The translations under genes and the position numbers were made by a program. Shown here piece by piece: positions 12,967 to 25,039 of a DNA stretch of 64,000 bases. Below the pieces are notes generated by a model that was given only the letters and a program-made list of their open reading frames with translations, did not search any database and was not told the origin of the DNA. Location of the stretch: assembly GCF_000003815.2 (NCBI RefSeq), contig NC_049986.1, positions 17,001,375 through 17,065,374 of the forward strand, read 5' to 3'. Numbering within the stretch: the first letter of the stretch is position 1; each line of letters opens with the position of its first letter. The DNA is from Branchiostoma floridae. Taxonomy: Eukaryota; Chordata; Leptocardii; Amphioxiformes; Branchiostomatidae.

Positions 12967-13736
12967 GGTAAGTGATTTAGTAGGAGATAGCCCAATGTTG
13001 TCCCTGTTGCCCCCCTCCCCACCCCACCTGTTTCAGACTGCGGATTTTTAATATTCTAGCCGAATAATAGCATAATAATATGGTGGTTTGTTGTTTTTCT
13101 CGTTATGTGGCGTTCAGAGGGACTGATATTTTTATTCCTAAAACAGGTTTTTCACCTAGACCAAAAGCAGAAAATTATAATCGTAAAATCCTGAAAATGA
13201 TGTGTGCTCAGAAAAATATTAATTTTTCTTGCATTATAATGTTTCTCTTTCCTTTCTCATATCTTATCCTGTTGACTACGTCACGAAGTACTAGTGTAGA
13301 GCGTGCTACTTATGGCTGAGAACCCAATAAGTAGGATTACCCTGATTATAGAGATTATCCATATATCACATGTAACGTTAGTGTATGTATAAATTTATGT
13401 ATTCATTTATGATCAGTGGTTTTCTGCTTTTACGTGATAGCATAGAGCACTAAGTTTTAAATACGTCATGAGATTTTTTTTTCAGTTACCTTGATTTCTT
13501 ACATAATCGGTGCTAGGACATTATGTATTTAGTCTAATGAAATGTCCTTGATTTCTGTTGGATAATTTTGTAAATACATTTTTTGTTGTTGCCCCAAAAT
13601 TTCATCACTTTCATGTTATGAAGTTCAGTTTTTTTATGAAAATTGGGCGAGGTGACATTTTTCCCCATTCCAAGTGTAACCGTGGGGGGTTTAAGTAGCA
13701 TCAAACTTCAGCCGGAATTGGCTGATCAGCCTTTTC

Positions 13737-13810
13737 TAGCGCAGTGGTTTCGCTGCTGGGTTGTAATCTGCCGACCCGGGTTTGATCCCTGGTGTCTGCA
13801 TGTTTGTTTC
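13737..13810 (+). repeat. tRNA-derived SINE head with Pol III A and B boxes
   Basis: TAGCGCAGTGG at 13737-13747 matches the A-box consensus exactly. GGTTTGATCCC at 13779-13789 matches a B box, with the usual spacing. The anticodon and acceptor arms are not intact, so it is not a functional tRNA. The SINE body probably extends to about 13.92 kb, where I see no clear poly-A or simple-repeat tail. The apparent 91-codon frame across it is incidental. Confidence 0.7.
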
Positions 13811-14149
13811 TTTCTGTTCCTACTCGCCCCTCTGAATTCTTACACAAGGAGCATGTTCCAATCTAGGCCAGAGAAATGGGTCCTGGAGACTGCCCTGCTC
13901 CAATCTATTGGAGTTTAGACATGATTAGTCCTAAATCCCCCGTAACCTACAGTACACTGACCTTGGGCATCTGAACCAATGTCAGCGTCCATTTACACGT
14001 TTAGGAGTTGTACAGACTGAAGTATAAATCAGTAAATCAGCAGCATGTGATCTGTGCACTTTGCTCATGGGCTGGCCACGTGAAAATGGGTTGGACGCTT
14101 CGGCCCTTTACTAACACTGGTCAACTCAGCCCAAGCAGGCGGTCACTAT

Positions 14150-14320
14150 GTAGCGGTCTGTCAGTTTGCATAAGGTTGGTGCTTATCACATAAGATTCGT
14201 GTGTGTCACATAGCGATTTGTGCGTATCACATAAAGTCTGTATGTTTTTGCATAGTGATTTGTGTGTATCACATAAGGTCCGTATGTTTTCGGATACTGA
14301 TTTGTGCGTAATATATTTGT
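14150..14320. repeat. Short degenerate tandem repeat, about 45-bp period
   Basis: Two to three imperfect units built on a CATAGTGATTTGTGTGTATC core followed by ATAAGGTCCGTATGTTTT. The copies differ by several substitutions. No gene overlaps. Confidence 0.6.
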
Positions 14321-14479
14321 ACGAAGGTTCGTGCAAATGCTTACTAGTTGGCCATTTACTTGTAGGATGTTGGGCCAAGTTGGCCACGGTGTTGGGCTGA
14401 GTTTACTGAACTGAGTTGCTAAAGTTGCTGATTCCTATCTATGTTTAAACACATGGGCAATACAGGAAAAGCCTCGCTA

Positions 14480-16187
14480 CTCTCACCTCTCAAAGAGAAG
14501 TACCCCCTGGAATAAAAGTACCCCCCGGACAAATCTTCAAAATCTAATAGTAGGTAGGTTCTCTTTATTTATTTGTGCCTGAGTACCGTATCAGTTAATT
14601 GTATATATAATGAACAGAATAACCATAGTTATCTTGTTCGATATATTATCTTTTTTTTCCATTTTGTAATAAAAGGTAATATATAAGATTGATTTATAGT
14701 ATTCGTAATTTTGTGAAAATTTACATGATACTTGTAACGTTACATACATTTTCTACTTAGAACTTGAAGCAAGTGATTATGGAAAATTTTTGTAATACTT
14801 CAAAAAGAATGGCTACATCACACTGCCATAATCTTAGAATGTTTATCATATTTGGACTTTTGTAATTGGTTAGATTGGGCCTTGAAAAATGTCATATATA
14901 TATATATAGAGAGAGAGAGAGAATAATACATTTGACCTGTACATATGTAATCTATTCACAATTTGCTGTGAGCTACACGTAGTTATTACATCCCATGGTC
15001 CAAAATACACGATGGAAGAAGAAGTGCACTGACCAAGTGAAGCTTTTAATATGTAAAGGCTAGCTACAAATATCAGCACCTATTCCTCTCTGCGTTTCTT
15101 GTTATCAATTCTAGAAATTTAGTGAGAGAAAGAAGTCAAAGAACACAGAAAATATTTAACATTTTACACCTCCCCCTACATTCATATCGTATTGCTGATT
15201 CCTCTGCAGGCATTACCGCAAGGTAGAAAACAAGCAGTTTCCTTTGAGCCCTTTGTAAATTTTGACTCCAGCTTTGAAACTGATACACACCAAATATGGC
15301 TTAATGTATTCATCTATGAGGCAGGGAAACACTTTCCCACGGCTTATATGCACACTGCCCCGCCCACTGCACCATGCCTGCTGGCGGTAAAAGTCCTAAA
15401 AGGCCTGAAGAGACTTGACTCCGCCCCTTTGGGGGCGTTGTCCAGTCAGGTTTACTTTTGGGGAGTGCTGACGGCATTTGGATGTTCCAAAACATAGAAT
15501 GAAATCGGGTGGAACTGACAATAACTGATGATTAAATGACAGTAACAGACGCTCAGAAACATATCTGATGACAACAGTGCTCCAACTTTTCAAAAATATT
15601 TCGTATTATATATTGTTAGTTTAGTTTCTACTTTGATAAAATGACCAAAAGTATCTGCTATCGTGAAGAACTTTCAACAGCCTCCCACGGCCTGATCGGA
15701 ACGTACCAAGTGTCTGAGGGACAAGTGTCTGATTATATATTTTTTGCCTCCATAAAAATTATACTAATGCTGTTAAGTGGAGGAAGGCGCGGAAGTTACG
15801 AGGAAAAAGTGTTGAGAACGAGGAGGAAACAGATTTGTACTAGTAGTTGTATTTTTAAGTTCCACGAAAAAGATTGTCATACAAGAACACTCCCTCGGAA
15901 AGCCGACACTCTTGGCTTGCCACATGGGAGACCCGCCCTGTGCGTACTGGGGGACCTGGTAAGTCATGTCAGGCAGCTCCCCCCAAAATAGTAAATTTTG
16001 AGCAAAAATACCACGGAAATATCGGCAGAAAAACCCAAAATTTCAATATTTTTGGGGTCCTAGGTTAGTAATGAAAGCCCCAATTTGAAAAAATAAATAA
16101 ACGTACCGTCTAAAATAAGAATGTACCGGGTGGATTTTGAGGCTGAAAAAAATAAACGTACCGGTACGTTTATTTGAGAGGTGAGAG
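14480..16187. mobile_element. Candidate 1.7-kb DNA transposon with TA target duplication
   Basis: The left end CTCTCACCTCTCAAA (14480-14494) is the exact inverse of the right end TTTGAGAGGTGAGAG (16173-16187), and TA flanks both ends. Inside each end lie further partially complementary GTACC-containing sequences. A TA duplication would suit a Tc1/mariner-like or related element. No transposase-like frame is visible, so it is non-autonomous or decayed. A TA/GA microsatellite (about 14894-14922) lies inside it. Confidence 0.6.
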
Positions 16188-16189
16188 TA

Positions 16190-18547
16190 AAGTTCTGTCA
16201 TTACTTAGAGCCTATAGTCTAGAATGGGAGGCTGAATTATTCTTCTTGTCACACAGTATTATTTGACAATTGCAGTGTGGAGGACAGTACTTAGCTTTAT
16301 GCATGTATAATTATAATGCAGTGAATACTATTTTAGTTTATTCAGTTGTGGATCTAACTTTTCCCTGCGACTTTTAGCTGACATCGTATCTACAGACCCC
16401 AGCAGAATGAAATATTTATCGTATTAATGGATCCAGAGTTGACACTCGGCGCCAGTTGGTGCCAAATATCAGTCCCAGTGGGTTTGATGGCTATCCTTCC
16501 TGACTCTGCAACCTTCCCTCGGAAGTCATGCCAGGATAGTTCTACAACTACTATTAGCACTAAGAACGAAGTTAGTATTAACTGTTATATTGTATACATG
16601 TCTTAAGTCATTTATCATACATCATGAATTGGAAGCGATAACGTTTGATTCAGGTGTCCTGGACCAGTCTGTGTTTTAGAGAATCCCACATGCCTCTATA
16701 CAAATTACAATAATTCAGATGGACTTTTGTGTGCCAAATGTGTGCTTTGTTGGGTGGGTATGACGTCCCCTTGGTCCCAGTTCCCTTATGGATCACCCAA
16801 TGGCCAATCCCGCAGTCAGGCTAGTACCTAACTAGCACATACCCTACTAGGTTGATATGGAATACATCTCTATATACATCTATACAATGATTCAGATTTT
16901 AAGAATGAATTGGAAAAGATATAATTTATGATCATTATTAAGTGAACTTCAGAAATTTAATTCCAATACATTTGTATTGAAGGACATCATTTTGGTTCTA
17001 ACTAGTTGTGTTAGAACAAATGTTTTTTTGACAGACCTAACCTATATTCCAGTTGCCAGATCCTAGTTTCAGAACATTTCTGTAAATCTGAATAAATAAA
17101 TAGTAAATAAAATGTTGGTGGAATTTAATTGAAAAGTGTGTGTGTTTGTGGGGGGGGGGGGGGGGCATGGGAATCTGTACTTGAAAATAGAAAGGGTAAT
17201 GATTTTTGTGCTTGAAGGTTAAAGAAGAAAGCCCCATACTCATGCACATAGGTATTGATCATATGGTGATATTGATTGATATACATGTTGTAGCTAAAGC
17301 TGATTGGATAGAAATTTGGCAAGCCGAGTAATCTGTACCAACCAATCAATAATGATTGATGACCAACGTCTCACAAACTTCCCAAGTATTGCAAAACAGC
17401 ACTGGCAAATTCTCCAAAAATCTCAGACATTTTAGATATGTTGTTATTAATTATTCTAATCTAAGCTCTCCATTAAAGTGTTGCATATAGGTCTGCACGC
17501 AGTATGCCTCAGTTTTCATAATGTAATTCATCATGTAGAAGTGAAAGAAATCTAATACAGCGTACATTTGGTCTAAACTATTTTTAGAAGCCGTTGCCGG
17601 TACCATTTTTAGTATGGCCCCAATGATAAGCTTCTCGTTCCACATTAGCAGCAGATAACATGTGAATTGTAACCCAGATGATAAGAGGGGGAGGAATTTA
17701 CTAATGTAATCATGATGAGTCCCTGGCCTGGTGACTAATCTGAGTTAGGAGTGGAGAGGACACTTACACCAGTTGGAGATGCAGGAACATCGTGTATGGA
17801 TTAACCAGGAGTTACCACACACAGGAGTAGGACAGGGACAGGCTGGGTGGAATGGTATACTACATCTGATCTGATCTTATTTCATTGCTCTTCTGATGAA
17901 GTTCTATAATACTATACTTCAGTTACATGAAAAATTGAGGTATTGTTTTGGGTGTGTCCGATCTGTGTGTTTGCCTGACAGTGCTTCTGGATATTAAGTG
18001 TGGTCAGTAGCTATAGTGGTCAGCATAATGTAAGAACCTTGGATGGATTACAAAAATCAAGGTTGATCTTGGACCCCAGGCATTTTTTTCATGTTTATAA
18101 CTTTTGGCTTCACTGTAAAGCCTAGCCCGTGACAATGGTCAATATTGACTGAAGGAGGCCATATAAAGATTAAGATATTGTCTGAATTCAACTATGTTTA
18201 TTTTTAAAATGTTTGACCCTATCTGTTGACCAAGCTTTCTCCTTTTCAAACTGCTCTTTTTTTTTAGATCTCAGTCATAATTGTATAGTCATTATACTGA
18301 CTGAAGCTGTCGACCGTCTCGTGAGACGACAAGAGCCGAAGACTAGTAGACATGGTATAGTAAAGCACTAGAAGGTGGTGTACTATTTGGTTTTTTGAAC
18401 CCATAGATATTGTTATGTATTTCTATGTTCTGAGACTGAGAAGTATGGTACATTTATGTACACAAATACATGTATGTTACAAATTTAGTTATTGTATTAA
18501 AACCTTGTACATGTCCATCTGTTAAACCCCTCCCCTTGTTCCCATAG
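16190..18547. other. Intergenic / possible ZDHHC23 5' region, no gene recognised
   Basis: It holds a 16-nt G run near 17149-17165 and otherwise AT-rich unique sequence. The first recognisable coding exon of the palmitoyltransferase is preceded by an acceptor (CCCATAG at 18541-18547), so a noncoding 5' exon must lie upstream, possibly in this stretch. I could not place it. Confidence 0.4.
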
Positions 18548-18561
18548 CTGAAGCTCAGAAG

Positions 18562-21500
18562 ATGGGTGAGAGCCATCAGAGTCAGGAGGAGGAGGGGGAG
18601 ATGGAGGGACTGTGCTGCTGTGAGTACATCAACACTCAGGGGGAGCGCAGCCACCTGCTCATGTCCTTCTGTGACTGTGAGGACCTGGACAGTGCTGCAG
18701 ACAGGTAAAACACAGTCCCTATATTTTTAGTAATAATGTACAGAAAACAGATAAGGGTACAATTGTACACAGTCATGTACATGTAGTCACATATTACTGT
18801 AAATGCAAAAACTTTCGCGATAGTTTAATCAAAATGTTCACGGTTTTCGTGGTGGCTGCTTCACCGCGAATTTAAAACCACCACAAACATTTTTCCATGG
18901 CAGTAAGAGACTACAGTGTATTGTGCTTGAAAAGTCCTTATTCCTGCTACCGCAAAATTAAATCCCGCGATCTTAAAAGTTAAATGCATTTACAGTAGCT
19001 TGTTTTAGGCTGTGGAGCCAGTGTGTTGTTCTCCACAGACTGTAAATACGACATGGTATTGAAAGGCAGAGCCCATCCCTCTCCTTCCACCATCTCCCAG
19101 CTTCCCAGTTGCAAGTCAGGTACTCAAATTTACACCTGTATGAAATGTGCAAAGTCATGTCAAGTGCCATTCACAAATATAGCAACTATCTAGGAATGCA
19201 AGGAATCAAAGGCATGACCTCCCTATCTCATGTCTGTTAGCCCCAGGCCATTCGGCCAGTGAACACCATGGACAGTCCCTATAGAGTTTTAGATAAGGGC
19301 TGGTATCCTTTTGGGAGAATGAAACATTTTCCCTTTAATAGAGTTCAGATCTGTATGCTTCCTAAAAAGTCTAATTAGATTGAAAAGCTGATAATCAAAC
19401 TCAAATCAAGCATGTACAACATGTCTCTTGTCACTTAAATCAACACCCTGTCTTTCTGTGTTTGTATCCCTCTATCTTTCAATTAATGTTCTCTTTTTTT
19501 CTCTCTCTCCTTTACTTGTAAATAGTTATTCATAGGTCAGAGAATAGACAGAAAAAGGTCTGCTAAAACATGAATTTCAAACTGTCACCATTTTGTTTCA
19601 AGATTTTACAGTTACAGTAAAAGAATGCTATAAATGTGGCAACTTGTTTTGAGCCACATCTTTGTCTGAAATGTTTGTAACTGTAGAAAACCTGGTGACT
19701 TTCAAAACATTCCTCAGAGCAAATCAGTAAGCCCCTCTCCTGCTGATGTCAAGTTCCCAGCTTTGCAAACAAGTCCCACTCTTTGAAAATAGTGACAAGT
19801 TGCACAATGTTGCCTGCCTATAGCTAGTATAAGCAATAAAAGTTTTGTTTCTGAATGCATGGTTTGTATTACAGTATAATTGAATTGAAGCTCTCCCTCA
19901 TTGACATTTTGCCAAGCCTGTCTCCAATCAATGCTCTTTATGCCAATATGTCTTCAAAAATTCATGAGGCTTTTGTATCAAGGATAGGAGGACAGTTGAA
20001 ACACGTCTATTTCAGTCCATGAAATGGGGGCTGATGTCATTTGAGTGACAAATGGCCGTGCTAGTCATTGTCAGTCTATCTGTATGAAGGACTAAGGAAA
20101 GATATTCCCAGTTCACGTCTGCTTGCAAAGTCCCACTGCTTTGCTGTGAGGGTTTGGTAAGGATCTGTAACCTGAAAGGGCTTGCTGACTGCTTTGTGCT
20201 ATCTTCATATAATGATAAGATGGCCCTTTTGATAGAACGCGAATGTCTACATCTTCCAATATGTAGGGAATTATAGGGGCAGTTCGCTAATCAGTGATCA
20301 CTGATTTTAGAATTAGTCATGTTGGTTCTGTTATGTATTATACTGTGGTCACCTCATTTCATCACACCTAACATTTTCATGCTGACCATGGTACAGCTAC
20401 TGACTGTCATGACTTCTTTTTCAGATTGTCATATTTAATTCCTAGTTTTTCAGATCTGGTTTTAGGTTTCCATTACATAATCATATCGTATTACATGTGT
20501 AGCCAACATATGGCATTACTCATGACATTATGATTTAGTTCTTCCGCAGATGACCTCTCATGGATATGTATCACTTTAGTTTTATCATCTTCCCAGATGT
20601 TACAGATTTTTGTCTTTTTCTTTTAGTTTCCTGTAGAAATGAGTGGTTATGACATTATCTATTGCCCATGCCGGCATGTTATCATTGTTACTAGACCACC
20701 TTGACAACTGTGTTTCCACACTCCCAGGAATCGCAAACATCGCGTGGTGTCAGCGTGGAACTACCAGGAATTTTACAGGAACTACAAGGAAGGGACGAAG
20801 CTACACAACCACTCCTATATCAAACGGTCGCCAAGGTGGATAACCAGCAATAATCTTGATTTTCTCCTTTGTTATATGTAAGTTTGTTTGTTTCCTTTCA
20901 GCCTTTAAAGGACAACGTTTCAGGACTGAAATGTTGGGAATGGAGAAGGAGGAAGGAGTTATCAAAACCTGTCTTTGAAAAATTTGTACTTTTTCTTTAG
21001 ATCTCAACAGTGCATGTTTTGCATGAACGTTTTTTTTTTCCTTTAACAGTATCATCTATGGGCAGCTCTTTTCTCCTATATTTAAGTTTATAGTATCATC
21101 ATGTCTTGTGCGACCTTTTGAAGGATGTAATACTATATTACTATTATTAGAACCTGTTTTTATTTCATAGGTTTGATTTTGGTATATCTGACGTGAGAAA
21201 AAATGAATGCAATTTTTCTACAGGGTATTCAAAAGACAGAAAGTTCCCAGCAGTAACTACGAGGCACTATACATGACCCTAGAAGACCGCTTACGCATCC
21301 CCTGGTGTTCTGGAAAGGGGGCCAAACAAGTCAACCCCCAAGTCATCCCACCTCTGCTCCTGGTGCCACTGTCCCTCAACATTGCTGCTATCCACCCCCT
21401 GCTGACTGCAGTGGTACTGGTCCTCCTCCCCATCCTCCTCATAAGGTAGGAAGGATGCATTATGTCCTAAGAGGGGTCAATGGCTAGCTTTATGCTATAC

Positions 21501-24500
21501 TAACAGGAATGTAAACAGAACTCAGTATTGAAATTGTGTAGATTGTTTGTTTAATGCAAATGCAAGCATTTGAAAGAAGTTTTCCATCCAAGCTGAGCTT
21601 AGGGTAGGCACTACATGCATTTCTCCAAACCATATATATGGACACATTCTGGCTAGATCCAGACTTGTACAGAAACATTTTATGGCCTGCTTGTATTTTG
21701 TATGCTTGTAATATTTTACAATGTGCAGCATTTGCACCTCTGTCCCTGAATGAAATGTTGCAATATGTTCTCACAGGTACTACTTCCGATTCATCAAAAT
21801 ACGCCAAAGCGGGCCTTTCTTCCTGAGTTGGGGCCTCGTGTCCGTCGGTTACCTTTACTCGCTATACCTCCGTCTTGTGGTTCCCCTCGGAATCGTGACA
21901 TCCACAGAAACATGCCTCCTCACGGTCTTGATGGGCGCCATGCTCGCCGCGTTAACTTCAGCCAAACAGAACCCCGGCTTTATCAGCGGAAAAAACAAGT
22001 TAGGAGCTGACAGTAAACAAGGTCCTGCCTTCCCAAAAAATGGGGTAAAAAATACACACGAGGAGAGCTTGCAAGGTAATGGCATCCAGCTTAGGAGCTC
22101 AGCAGACAGAAACCACGCCATCTCAAATCCTGTGCAGAACGGTGGCAAAGTGGGCAAGGCAAGTTCAATACAGTCCACCGACGCCCCCTATCAGAATGAC
22201 AGCACTATGCAGTCCACCAAAAGGCCCCTCCAGAGGAATGGAAACAACAACAACAGGGACAAGCAGGACCTGGGTCAGGATGCAGTGATTGATGTAGAAG
22301 GACAGAGAGTCGCAGCTCAGCCCCTCTGGTGCCACGTGTGTAAGATGCCCAGGCCACCTCGAGCTGGACACTGCATGATCTGTAAGCGTTGTGTCTTAAG
22401 GCTGGACCACCACTGTATATGGTAAGTTCAAACCAGGGCTATTTCCAGGACCTGTCAGTCCATCCTAGGACACAAATGTCACCAGGTCCATCCAAAAATT
22501 GATCTTTATGACAAGAAATTGATGAAAATGTATTTTTCTTCTTATCAAAAATGACAAATACTAACAATATGGGGTCCATAACAATGATTGAGACATACAA
22601 AAATTTGATACTGGAGACAACCCTCAGGCACATTATGTCTGTTAGCATTTCTGTACCTTTAATGCTAATGATATCAACATTTTAGGAAGTCCAGCTGGCA
22701 CATATTTTGCAGTTTGTCATCTAAACTATAAACTAGAAGGTTTCAAACTGCCGTGCCTCCAAGGCAACAAAGAGAAAAGTCTGTTAGACTCTAAAATGTA
22801 TATTTAGAAGTTGTATATGGAAATCCTACTTGAGCTGAGGCCATGGAAAATACCACAAAACCACATTATGATTGTCATATGATGTCTGCCTTCAGGATCG
22901 ACCACTGTGTGGGGAAGAACAACCACAGGAGCTTCCTCCTGACACTGGTGCTGTTCATGTCGTCAGCTGGGTACGGAGTCTGGCTGTCCCTCAACAGCAC
23001 CTGTCCTGGCTGGTACAGCAAGAGGTGGATCCCCTACTGTCCTCAGGCGTACAGCACATCCAGGTGTGTTATACCGTACTGTCCTCAGGCATACAGCACA
23101 TCCAGGTGGGTTATACCGTACTGTCCTCAGGCATACAGCACATCCAGGTGGGTTATACCCTACTGTCCTCAGGCATACAGCACATCAAGGTGGGTTATAC
23201 CCTACTGTCCTCAGGCATACAGCACATCAAGGTGGGTTATACCCTACTGTCCTCAGGCATACAGCACATCCAGGTGGGTTATACCCTACTGTCCTCAGGC
23301 ATACAGCACATCAAGGTGGGTTATACCCTACTGTCCTCAGGCATACAGCACATCCAGGTGGGTTATACCTTACTGTCCACAGGCATACAGCACATCCAGG
23401 TGGGTTATACCTTACTGTCCTCAGGCATACAGCACATCCAGGTGGGTTATACCTTACTGTCCTCGGGCATACAGCACATCCAGGTGGGTTATACCTTACT
23501 GTCCTCAGGCATACAGCACATCCAGGTGGGTTATACCTTACTGTCCTCAGGCATACAGCACATCCAGGTGGGTTATACCTTACTGTCCTCAGGCATACAG
23601 CACATCCAGGTGGGTTATCCCTTAATGTCCTCAGGCATACAGCACATCCAGGTGGGTTATACCTTACTGTCCTCAGGCATACAGTACATCCAGGTGGGTT
23701 ATGCCTTACTGTCCTCAGGCATACAGCACATCCAGGTGGGTTATACCTTACTGTCCTCAGGCATACAGCACATCCAGGTGGGTTATGCCTTACTGTCCTC
23801 AGGCATACGGCACATCCAGGTGGGTTATACCTTACTGTCCTCAGGCATACAGCACATCTAGGTGGGTTATACCCTACTGTCCTCAGGCATACAGCACATC
23901 CATGTGGGTTATACCGTACTGTCCGCAGGCATACAGCACATCCAGGTGGGTTATACCTTACTGTCCTCAGGCATACAGCACATCCAGGTGGGTTATACCT
24001 TACTGTCCTCAGGCATACGGCACATCCAGGTGGGTTATACCTTACTGTCCTCAGGCATACAGCACATCCAGATGGGTTATACCTTACTGTCCTCAGGCAT
24101 ACAGCATATCCATGTAAATTGTTTGTAGTATTTGTTGGCAAATCTTTTCTACTGCAGAAAACAGCCACTGAAATACTGCAGATTATTGGATCGTAGGTTC
24201 CCATAGACCAATCTGATGGCTTGTTTTAACAGAAGTAACTAGTGATGAATGATTTTCTTTCCACTCCCCCCAGCTTTGCCCCAGCCTTCACTCTGATGGT
24301 CCTGACTACCATGTCAGGTATCCTCATTTTATTGGTCAATACATTTCTGTTTGCCAATCGGTTGGCTTGTTTCAAAAGAAGATCCAATAGTAACAGTTGT
24401 TCTTTCCATTTCCCTCAGTTCTGCCCTAGTCTTCACCTGCTGCTATTACACCCTGATGGTACTCACAGCCATGTCGGGTATCCTCGTCTCACAACTCATC

Positions 24501-24680
24501 AACATCTCCTGGAACATGACTGGCCGCGAAGAGCGCGTCGCCATCCGCAACAAGACCTACAAGGTTCGCTGCTGCGGCTTCTGTGTCTACACCGACAAGT
24601 ACGACAAGGGCTGCGTACAGAACTGGTGGGAGTTCAGCCAGAAACCCAAACTTGAGAAACCAGCAGTACAGATGGTGTGA
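18562..24680 (+). CDS. ZDHHC23: ZDHHC23-type palmitoyltransferase
   Basis: Multi-pass DHHC S-acyltransferase that transfers palmitate from acyl-CoA to protein cysteines. Coding exons: 18562-18704, 21224-21445, 21777-22421, 22896-23063 and 24419-24680, all joined in phase 2, giving about 480 residues (human ZDHHC23, about 409). Exon 1 has the family's N-terminal [14 protein letters not shown] and FCDCEDLD. Exon 2 has LEDRLRIPW and the first membrane segments. Exon 3 has a long Ser/Asn-rich insert, then the Cys-rich domain ([20 protein letters not shown]) ending in the catalytic DHHC. NPG replaces the usual DPG. Exon 4 has the third membrane segment and the luminal loop [10 protein letters not shown]. 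Exon 5 has the fourth membrane segment, then [13 protein letters not shown] (TTxE-like). Vertebrate ZDHHC23 (NIDD) associates with neuronal NOS. Oddities are the splice-donor minisatellite after exon 4 and a duplicated exon 5 start. Confidence 0.9.
18795..18997. repeat. MITE, TACTGTAAATGCAT-end family, copy 3
   Basis: The left end is TACTGTAAATGCAAAAACTT and the right end is AATGCATTTACAGTA. The interior has GGTGGCTGCTTCACCGCGAA and related GC-rich inverted segments. It lies in the first intron of ZDHHC23. Confidence 0.8.
20728..20835 (+). other. Candidate optional 36-codon exon of ZDHHC23
   Basis: An open segment preceded by CACTCCCAG and followed by CCAAG|GTGGAT. It is 108 nt and phase 2 at both ends, so it would fit in frame between coding exons 1 and 2. 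It reads as a basic, aromatic-rich peptide ([20 protein letters not shown] and more). Human ZDHHC23 has nothing here, and direct joining of exons 1 and 2 already gives an alignable protein, so this would be a cassette exon or a chance frame. Confidence 0.3.
23064..24113 (+). repeat. 42-bp minisatellite carrying a repeated splice donor, 25 units
   Basis: Units of exactly 42 bp repeat without indels: the CAG|GT junctions checked by position (23064, 23106, 23148, 24072, 24114) fall exactly on 23064+42k. Each unit contains the last 29 bases of ZDHHC23 exon 4 (from TACTGTCCTCAGGCATACAG through CATCCAG) and then GTGGGTTATACC. The first unit edge is the native donor (CAG|GTGTGT) and the last is CAT|GTAAAT. 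Because 42 is a multiple of three, the exon frame stays open as a [14 protein letters not shown] 14-mer until a TAA at about 23623, and three other frames are open as well. Confidence 0.95.
24208..24499 (+). repeat. 146-bp tandem duplication of the exon 5 acceptor and start
   Basis: Copy 1 (24208-24353) and copy 2 (24354-24499) both contain GGCTTGTTT, a pyrimidine tract, CAG and then related coding sequence. Copy 1 reads [18 protein letters not shown] and copy 2, the functional exon 5, reads [20 protein letters not shown]. Copy 1 has lost 15 bp relative to copy 2 and has no donor comparable to a normal exon end, so it looks like a decaying duplicate acceptor. If used, it would stay open through the intervening sequence but then enter copy 2 in another frame. 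Confidence 0.75.
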
Positions 24681-25039
24681 GAGAGGATAAGACATGATCA
24701 CATAAAGCACACATAAAGTAGTCATCTGTGGAAAGGCACACTCTGCAGATGTGCAAAATTCAGTGCAAAACAACATAAAGCATAAAGGGACCTATGGTCT
24801 AGATTACTGGGTGTGGATACAAAATACTCCAAAAATTCCTGCAAAAATACATACTTTTTTGTATAAGTACAATGGTGTAGTTTTCTTTTTTCTGTATTCC
24901 TTAATGTTTTCCATCAACATTACCTGCACCTTAGATTCTCACATAATTTGTTTCCTCTTTTTGCATGTGTGTACAACAATCATAAACCTAAGTGAATCTT
25001 TAGCATTAGCATCACTTTGGACAACTTAATTATCATGGT

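Noticed and set aside
13737-13810. Functional tRNA gene
   Set aside because: A and B boxes are present but acceptor and anticodon arms do not pair; a tRNA-derived SINE is the better call.
13643-13918. 91-codon secreted-like protein
   Set aside because: The frame is read across a SINE with Pol III boxes; no other coding evidence.
14121-14400. Pair of opposite-strand frames with repeated LCDTHKS / SDLCVSHK blocks
   Set aside because: Produced by a short degenerate tandem repeat; no coding support.
23064-24113. CRISPR-like direct repeat array
   Set aside because: The units are contiguous with no unique spacers, lie in a eukaryotic gene and derive from the adjacent exon; it is a minisatellite.
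23311-24204. 297-codon minus-strand Cys/Arg/Pro-rich frame and two long plus-strand frames (376 and 329 codons)
   Set aside because: They arise only because a stop-free 42-bp unit keeps several frames open at once. None has splice-bounded or conserved neighbours; only the frame continuous with ZDHHC23 exon 4 is of interest.
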